Under the pieces are notes generated by a model. It was not told the origin of the DNA and did not search any database. It saw nothing but the letters and a program-made list of their open reading frames with translations. From Lepidodermella squamata (taxonomy: Eukaryota > Gastrotricha), in the NCBI GenBank assembly GCA_047495785.1, contig JBLDXI010000020.1, positions 992,001 through 1,056,000 on the forward strand: DNA of 64,000 nt, given 5' to 3'. Below are positions 59,176-64,000 of the stretch, piece after piece. Positions within the stretch are counted from its first letter, which is position 1. Every line of letters begins with the position of its first letter. The translations under genes and the position numbers were made by a program.

Positions 59176-59920
59176 CACTGTCGATAAATAGGTCGAAGAT
59201 GGACACGCAAATTGAGAAAGGAAATGATCTGTTGGTGACTTCAGGGACTCAACAAAGCAATTGACTTTAATTGAACATGGAAAAAGTAATCATTATCAAT
59301 TAAGTATGTTCAAGAAGGGGCTACAAAAGCGAGTATACAGTGCAACTTCGTTATAACGAACCACTACGGTGCCACCTAAAAACGTTCGCTATAAGCGAAG
59401 TTCGTTACAAACGAAGTAGAGAAATTTAAAAAGTTTTTGGAACATCCCAATTTTCAGGATGGCTCGGCTTAAGAAGGGTCAGAAATAGAGTCTAAATGCT
59501 CATACAAGAGCTCGTCGAGTTCTTTCTTCTTCAGTAGCATGATTAAATCGTAATGGATCATAAAATTGAATCCCCAAAATAGATGAAATACGTGAAATTT
59601 GCGAGTATAAGCGCGCGCGAGACCCAAGTTCGCTATAAAACAATGTAAATATCATGCGTAAAGCTGCCGCAGAGCCACTCAGAATCGTTCGTTATAGCCA
59701 AAAGTTCGCTACAAAAAGTTCGTTATAAACGAGGTTGGCAACATGTATAAGTGCGCCGTTTGGCTCGTGCCACTCATTTTTGTTCGTTATAGTCGAAGTT
59801 CGCTATAAGACCGGTTCGTTATAACAAAGGTGCACTGTATTCGCCCAGAAGTTTGTAATTATGAGACGTCACATTCACCCGTAATCGAAAACTCAGCCGC
59901 TTCTCTATTGAAAATTAAGG
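59176..59920 (-). pseudogene. Decayed N-terminal fragment of the 14182-15381 GPCR, interrupted by a transposon
   Basis: Sequence 59176-59290 matches 15023-15136 (shared GTCGATAAATAGGTCGAA), and 59838-59915 matches about 15216-15295 (shared TTCGCCCAGAAGTTTGTAA). The matched region codes for TM1 to TM3 in the intact gene. Here it carries indels and the rest of the receptor is absent. A 500-bp element is inserted at 59338-59837. It sits in the same orientation and spacing relative to the downstream lectin copy as in block A, so it is the remnant of a duplicated receptor, not an independent gene. Confidence 0.78.
59338..59837. mobile_element. 500-bp TA-flanked MITE (Tc1/mariner/pogo-like ends) inside the GPCR pseudogene
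   Basis: Left end CAGTGCAACTTCGTTATAAC and the reverse complement of the right end CAGTGCACCTTTGTTATAAC are near-identical inverted repeats. TA flanks both sides (59336-59337 and 59838-59839). The interior has many copies of a GTTCG[TC]TATAA motif in both orientations and no transposase frame. The insertion point is precise: flanking GPCR homology runs GCGAG/TTCGCCC across the element. Confidence 0.82.
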
Positions 59921-60753
59921 GACGATGCATCCGGTCTACACCGACCTTACCGATGGTTGCGCCATTTTCACTTAGTCAATTCATAATCGAAAGTTATTTA
60001 TTCTTCAACATTTTCCTGCTTGCCCATTTACATTTCAATTACCAAATATATGAGCCTCCACCCGGCTTTGAACCCGGCATTATCGCCTCTCGTCAGTATT
60101 CTATGGACAACAGATCCCCGACGGTTGGCAAGTAAATTATTAATCAGCATTAGACACTAGATCTTAACCTTGTTTGCATGAGTAGCAATCACCGATAATA
60201 TAAATCGGTTTCAATAAATCGGCCAGGAAGATATTGACGTTACATGGTGCGAAAGTTTGCACGATCGATGATATAGCTATTCGCATTCGGCGAGAAACTC
60301 TGGCGAGATTGAAAAGCTGGGTGAGATGAAATCCGGATATGATTGATTTCGAGGAACACGCTTGGCAACCGGTGCATGTTTTGGTGGAGATTCGAAAACA
60401 AAAATTGTAGCCAACCCCGCAATTTTTCCTTTCTTCCTTCGATGTTTGATTTAAAAATACATTTTTGCTTCGACTGTAATATAGCGCACTGTCTTCATAT
60501 TTTTTCGCTTTGGGCCGAAGCAATCTACCGTGAAATTTGAGCATTCAGTCAGGCAGCCTTGAAACTAGAAAACCAGGTTCCTAAAGAAACGAAAGTTGGG
60601 AAATGGGGAAAATATTCCCACGCTTGCGATATTCGCAAGAGGCGCTTTTGTATTAGGACTCAATTTCACTTCATTCATTTGCTCGATCTATACATAAAAT
60701 ATAGACTCTTACTCGAATATAATTCATACAATTATAAGCTGAGCTTACACTGT

Positions 60754-63700
60754 ATGAAGAACACCGGAAAATTTCATCTTGGGCTTATTTTAGTGGTGTT
60801 TTGGAGGTCGTCGAGCTTTGGAGGGGGTAAGTCCGTGTTTTCAATGACAAATCATTAGGACGACTTTTACATTGCTCAGTCGAATCCCAAGCATGTTCAA
60901 CATCTGCTCCACCTGACTGCGAGCAAATACTGTTGAACAGCCCGAAATCACCCAGTGGTACGTATGAAATTCAACCTGATCCAGATCAGCCGACGTTCAA
61001 TGCATTTTGTGAAATGGACAACTTCGGTAAACTCCAATGCCTACCGTTAATCATTTTTTTTACAATTTGTATTCGATCTCCAAAAGGTGGCGGATGGACG
61101 GTGAGTCTTAATCACCTTGTTTTTTTCGGTGATAAAAAGGTTCTCTTCAAGGTAATATTCAGCCGGAAAGCAAATTCCACCGTGAATTTTGATAACAAGC
61201 TGTGGGCTGATTACAAGTCCGGCTTTGGTTATCATTCTGACAGCTTTTGGCTAGGTTATAGAAATTCGCAGAAAATAAACATATTTTGAAATATAATCTC
61301 TAACATTCAGGGAATGACTTCACGTATTTCTTAACGAAACAACGATTCTACACGGCTATCGTTGAAGTATGGGACTCGTTCGGACGCTACATGTGGCAGG
61401 CCTACGACGGATTTTCGATGGCAAGTGGAGGGGACCGTTACTCGATAATAACCCCAAACGATGCAGGGTTAACACTGCTGTGTAACCCTAGTGGAGGTAT
61501 TTTCCTATAATTTTGTACTAAAATATTTGAATGGTACATTCAAGCTGCCCCTGTATTGGCCTGCCAATCTGGGTCTGCAACACGGTGCGGATCGTTCGCA
61601 ACAATGGATTACCCGTCTGCGAGCTGTCCCTGGATGTCAACTGGCTGGTGGGATGGAATCTGCGCCAGCTCGATCGGAAGTGCTTTGAACGTATTCAACT
61701 ATCCGGACAGTGACGCGAAAATCACCGCAGTTCGACTCCTTATCCGCAATCGCACGTTGTACAATCGTAAGATTTATTTTAAGGATTAAGGTGGAAGCAA
61801 TGCAATTTCTATTGACGCGACAGTGAGTGATTGTGATGCAATTGCTGAACCGCGAGCTATCTACACCGCGCTGTCTACGATCAACGTGACTACGTCACCA
61901 TCTTCTCGGTCCTACGAGGCGGCTCTCGTTCTATGCAATGAAACAGGCGGAGTTCTGGCGAGCCCAACTAACCTAAATCTCGGTGACATGCCTTTCGCTT
62001 TGATCCGATCAGTCGCCGCTCAGACGAAGGCCGCTAACGGAACCGAGTTTTGGCTTGGCTACTACTTCCCAGCGTTAAGCCCACCTCCAGTACCAGGTGG
62101 AAATGCAGCTGCGTTTTATGGACCACGTAATAATATTTTCTCAAAGAAATTTGACAGATTTTAGAGGGGCTTTATCACAGTTTTGGATGTACGCGGGAGA
62201 ATCGTTGATGTTAGCAAAGTGAAAGTGAATCTCAACAAAAACATCTCCACTAGCCCAACGGTTATGTGCATTGCTTATCGGTTGGGTGCCCACACGCTTC
62301 AATTGGACGATTGCAATGCAACAAAGTTCTTCATCTGCGAATATCGACGGTCAGGTTGCTGCATGCGTGGGTCGATTGCAGTAACACGCAGCGATGGATC
62401 GCAGTCATGCGTCCGATTGACAGCGACTAATTCATCGCGGCCGAATCCCAATGAATTTCAAGGGTTTCTCCCTGAAAGTAGAGACTCATTCATGGCGGAT
62501 CTCATCGGAACCTCAGCGACTGAATTCGTCTACTACGGCCCGACCTTTACCAGCATAAACGGACATTTCTATTGGCCAGATGGTCAGGTGGTTTCATGGG
62601 CCTATCCAAGCGCGGCTAACCCGAACGGGTACATTTACATGGTGAACCGAAGTTCGCTGATGTATGGCTGGCTCAATGACACTGTTGGCGCGAGTCCTTC
62701 TTCTAACGCTGTAGCAACTGTTTTACCGATGGCATGCACTGTGGTGACATCTGGCTTCCCGTGGTTCAACTGGTTGCAACATGGGTCTTATCTATGGTAC
62801 TTTTCGACAGTTATTGGTAACGTGAGCAAGGACCTTGAACCCGCATGCAAAGACCGGGGAGCTCTGCCGATAGTTTTCGACAGCGAGGATGATTACTCGT
62901 TTGCGGTTGGTTACAGACAACTGTCTCCAGTTGGTGTTAGACTCAAAATCGATCAAGGTTGAGAACTTAACTAAGAACTGAAGCGCTTTTTAAAGCAGCT
63001 ATTATTGCAGATCGATGTATGGCTGGCTGGCTCGAGATCACTGGGCGTTGTTACCGAGTCGTTAAAAGTCCAAGAAATTGGACAGCCGCTGATCAATACT
63101 GCAGACGGAATTTCGGCGCGAAATTAGCGACGATTCCAACATGGGAACATGTGAGGCTATTTTAATCTAACGGGATATTATATCGTTAGCGACGTTGAAT
63201 AACTCGGATTTAGGTTTGTTTACTTCCCTTTCAAGGTGATAGGTGACAAGTCAAAATTCCTGTTGTTTTTGCATCTTCATTCAAGTTAAAAAGCCGCTTT
63301 TTACTTGTCCCCCGTGACCTTGTAAAGGATGTAAACAAGCATAAATCCGAGTTATTCAACGTTGCTTACGATATGCTCACCTTTGATGCAGAACATGATG
63401 CTCGCTCAACTGTTGCAAATCAGCAGCTTGAATGTGGCGAAGGCCTGGATTGGCGGGAGAAGTCTTGCTGATGGCACTTTGGCATGGTCAACTATGCCCG
63501 CAAAACTATGGTCCGACATCATGGTATAGCGTTACGAATTTTTACCAGAAGTACAGCTATAAGAATGCGTTCTGTTTGCAGTATAAATATGATCCATCGT
63601 TTAATATGGCGGTATTGAATTCGGCAAAAACAGCAGCCAATCAATGCATGTTTACGTTCTCGAATGGCACTTGGCACGTTGAGTCTTGCGAAAGCACGAA

Positions 63701-64000
63701 TGCTTTCATATGCGACCACAGGATTCCGAGCAGCACGCCAACTCATCCAGGCAATAGCAGCAATTTATTCTCTTGCTCATTTTTAGCGTTTGTTATTAAC
63801 AGATCCTGGCAGTGGTCCTTTTGCTTGTTCAATAGCTGGGGATGGGGGGTTCGTTTATTTCGGGGGCCGATGTTATGATCGTGAGTCAATTTATCTCACG
63901 CTTCGAGATACTTTGCAACCTGTTTTTTCATAAAGCTTTGTGGGTCAATGGATACAAGCTTTCAGCTTGGCAGCAGTGTTGGCAATTCCCGTGCCATTTG
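60754..64000 (+). CDS. Second copy of the fibrinogen-related/C-type lectin mosaic gene (5' part, runs off window)
   Basis: ATG 60754 starts a signal peptide like the first copy's (FHLGLILVVFW). Exons: 60754-60826, 60880-61026, microexon 61087-61100, 61152-61254, 61311-61496, 61545-61766, 61824-62126, 62181-62957, 63011-63150, 63392-63523, 63582-63750, 63803-63880 and from 63936 beyond the edge. Every splice site and phase matches the first copy. Domains seen are the fibrinogen-related domain (GGGWT, FWLG), a degenerate C-type lectin-like domain ending FFICEYRR, a second one, and a canonical one (CMAGWLEITGRCYRVVKSP to FICDHRI). Exons remain open with small in-frame indels (for example 783 versus 777 nt for exon 8), so the copy looks functional over the visible part. 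Confidence 0.85.
63183..63371. mobile_element. 189-bp near-palindromic MITE in a lectin intron (copy B only)
   Basis: The two halves are inverted repeats over roughly 70-75 bp (shared ACGTTGAATAACTCGGATTT), with TA on both sides (63181-63182 and 63372-63373). The equivalent intron of copy A (18638-18697, 60 bp) lacks it. No coding capacity. Confidence 0.85.

Larger units (their letters stand above)
59176..64000. repeat. Segmental duplication, copy B
   Basis: Second copy of the block seen at about 15023-19400: GPCR fragment, spacer and lectin exons in the same order and orientation. It differs by two transposon insertions and loss of the receptor. Its right end lies outside the window. Confidence 0.8.

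Noticed and set aside
60043-60130. Minus strand carries GGGTTCAAAGCCGGG, resembling a tRNA T-arm/B box, possibly a tRNA-derived SINE
   Set aside because: The T stem pairs over only about 4 bp, I could not fold a D or anticodon arm, and there is no poly-A or repeat partner in the window.

Overview
This is nuclear DNA of a small-bodied invertebrate animal. Genes are split by many short introns (mostly about 45-70 bp) with GT...AG borders and nematode-style TTTTCAG acceptors. The gene set is animal-specific: neuropeptide-, amine- and GABA-B-like receptors, a nicotinic-type channel, C-type lectins, a Ly6 protein and a cystine-knot ligand. I favour a nematode, possibly an early-branching one. A tardigrade or other ecdysozoan cannot be excluded. 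There is no prokaryotic architecture: no operons, CRISPR or phage. I found no convincing tRNA or rRNA gene.

Layout. 1-0.1 kb is the 3' end of an unidentified gene. 0.4-11.1 kb holds six same-strand genes for small secreted proteins that share a CG-x-x-P motif before a phase-1 intron and, in most members, a C-x(n)-D-[ST]-x-Y-[LI] tail after it; I do not recognise this family, and it is my best candidate for something undescribed. 11.2-15.4 kb has two minus-strand rhodopsin-like GPCRs that look like divergent relatives. 16.2-30.4 kb is one very large multi-exon gene for a secreted adhesion protein: fibrinogen-related domain, many C-type lectin-like domains, LamG/concanavalin-like modules alternating with DUF4215-type Cys repeats, sushi domains and a WSC domain. 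A Ly6/three-finger gene follows at 31.2 kb. 31.7-35.9 kb (minus) is an aminergic-type GPCR with a very long third intracellular loop. 38.0-39.3 kb (minus) encodes a Trunk/PTTH/noggin-like cystine-knot prohormone. 40.0-42.1 kb (minus) encodes a coiled-coil protein. 42.5-48.9 kb has two divergent class-C (GABA-B-like) receptors flanking a nucleoredoxin-like gene. 48.9-53.6 kb is a gene-poor region rich in microsatellites. 53.7-57.5 kb is a complete nicotinic-type Cys-loop channel subunit (7 exons, 632 aa). From 59.2 kb to the window end lies a second copy of the 15-19 kb block: the GPCR copy is a decayed fragment broken by a 500-bp TA-flanked element, while the lectin copy keeps intact exons and runs off the end.

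How it fits together. Most genes encode cell-surface or secreted sensing and signalling proteins (receptors, channel, ligand, lectins, Ly6). The segmental duplication, three TA-flanked inverted-repeat elements and the small-protein array point to a locus shaped by local duplication. Exon coordinates were derived by hand from splice signals and frame continuity; wherever exact exon coordinates are given, the reading-phase sums are consistent.
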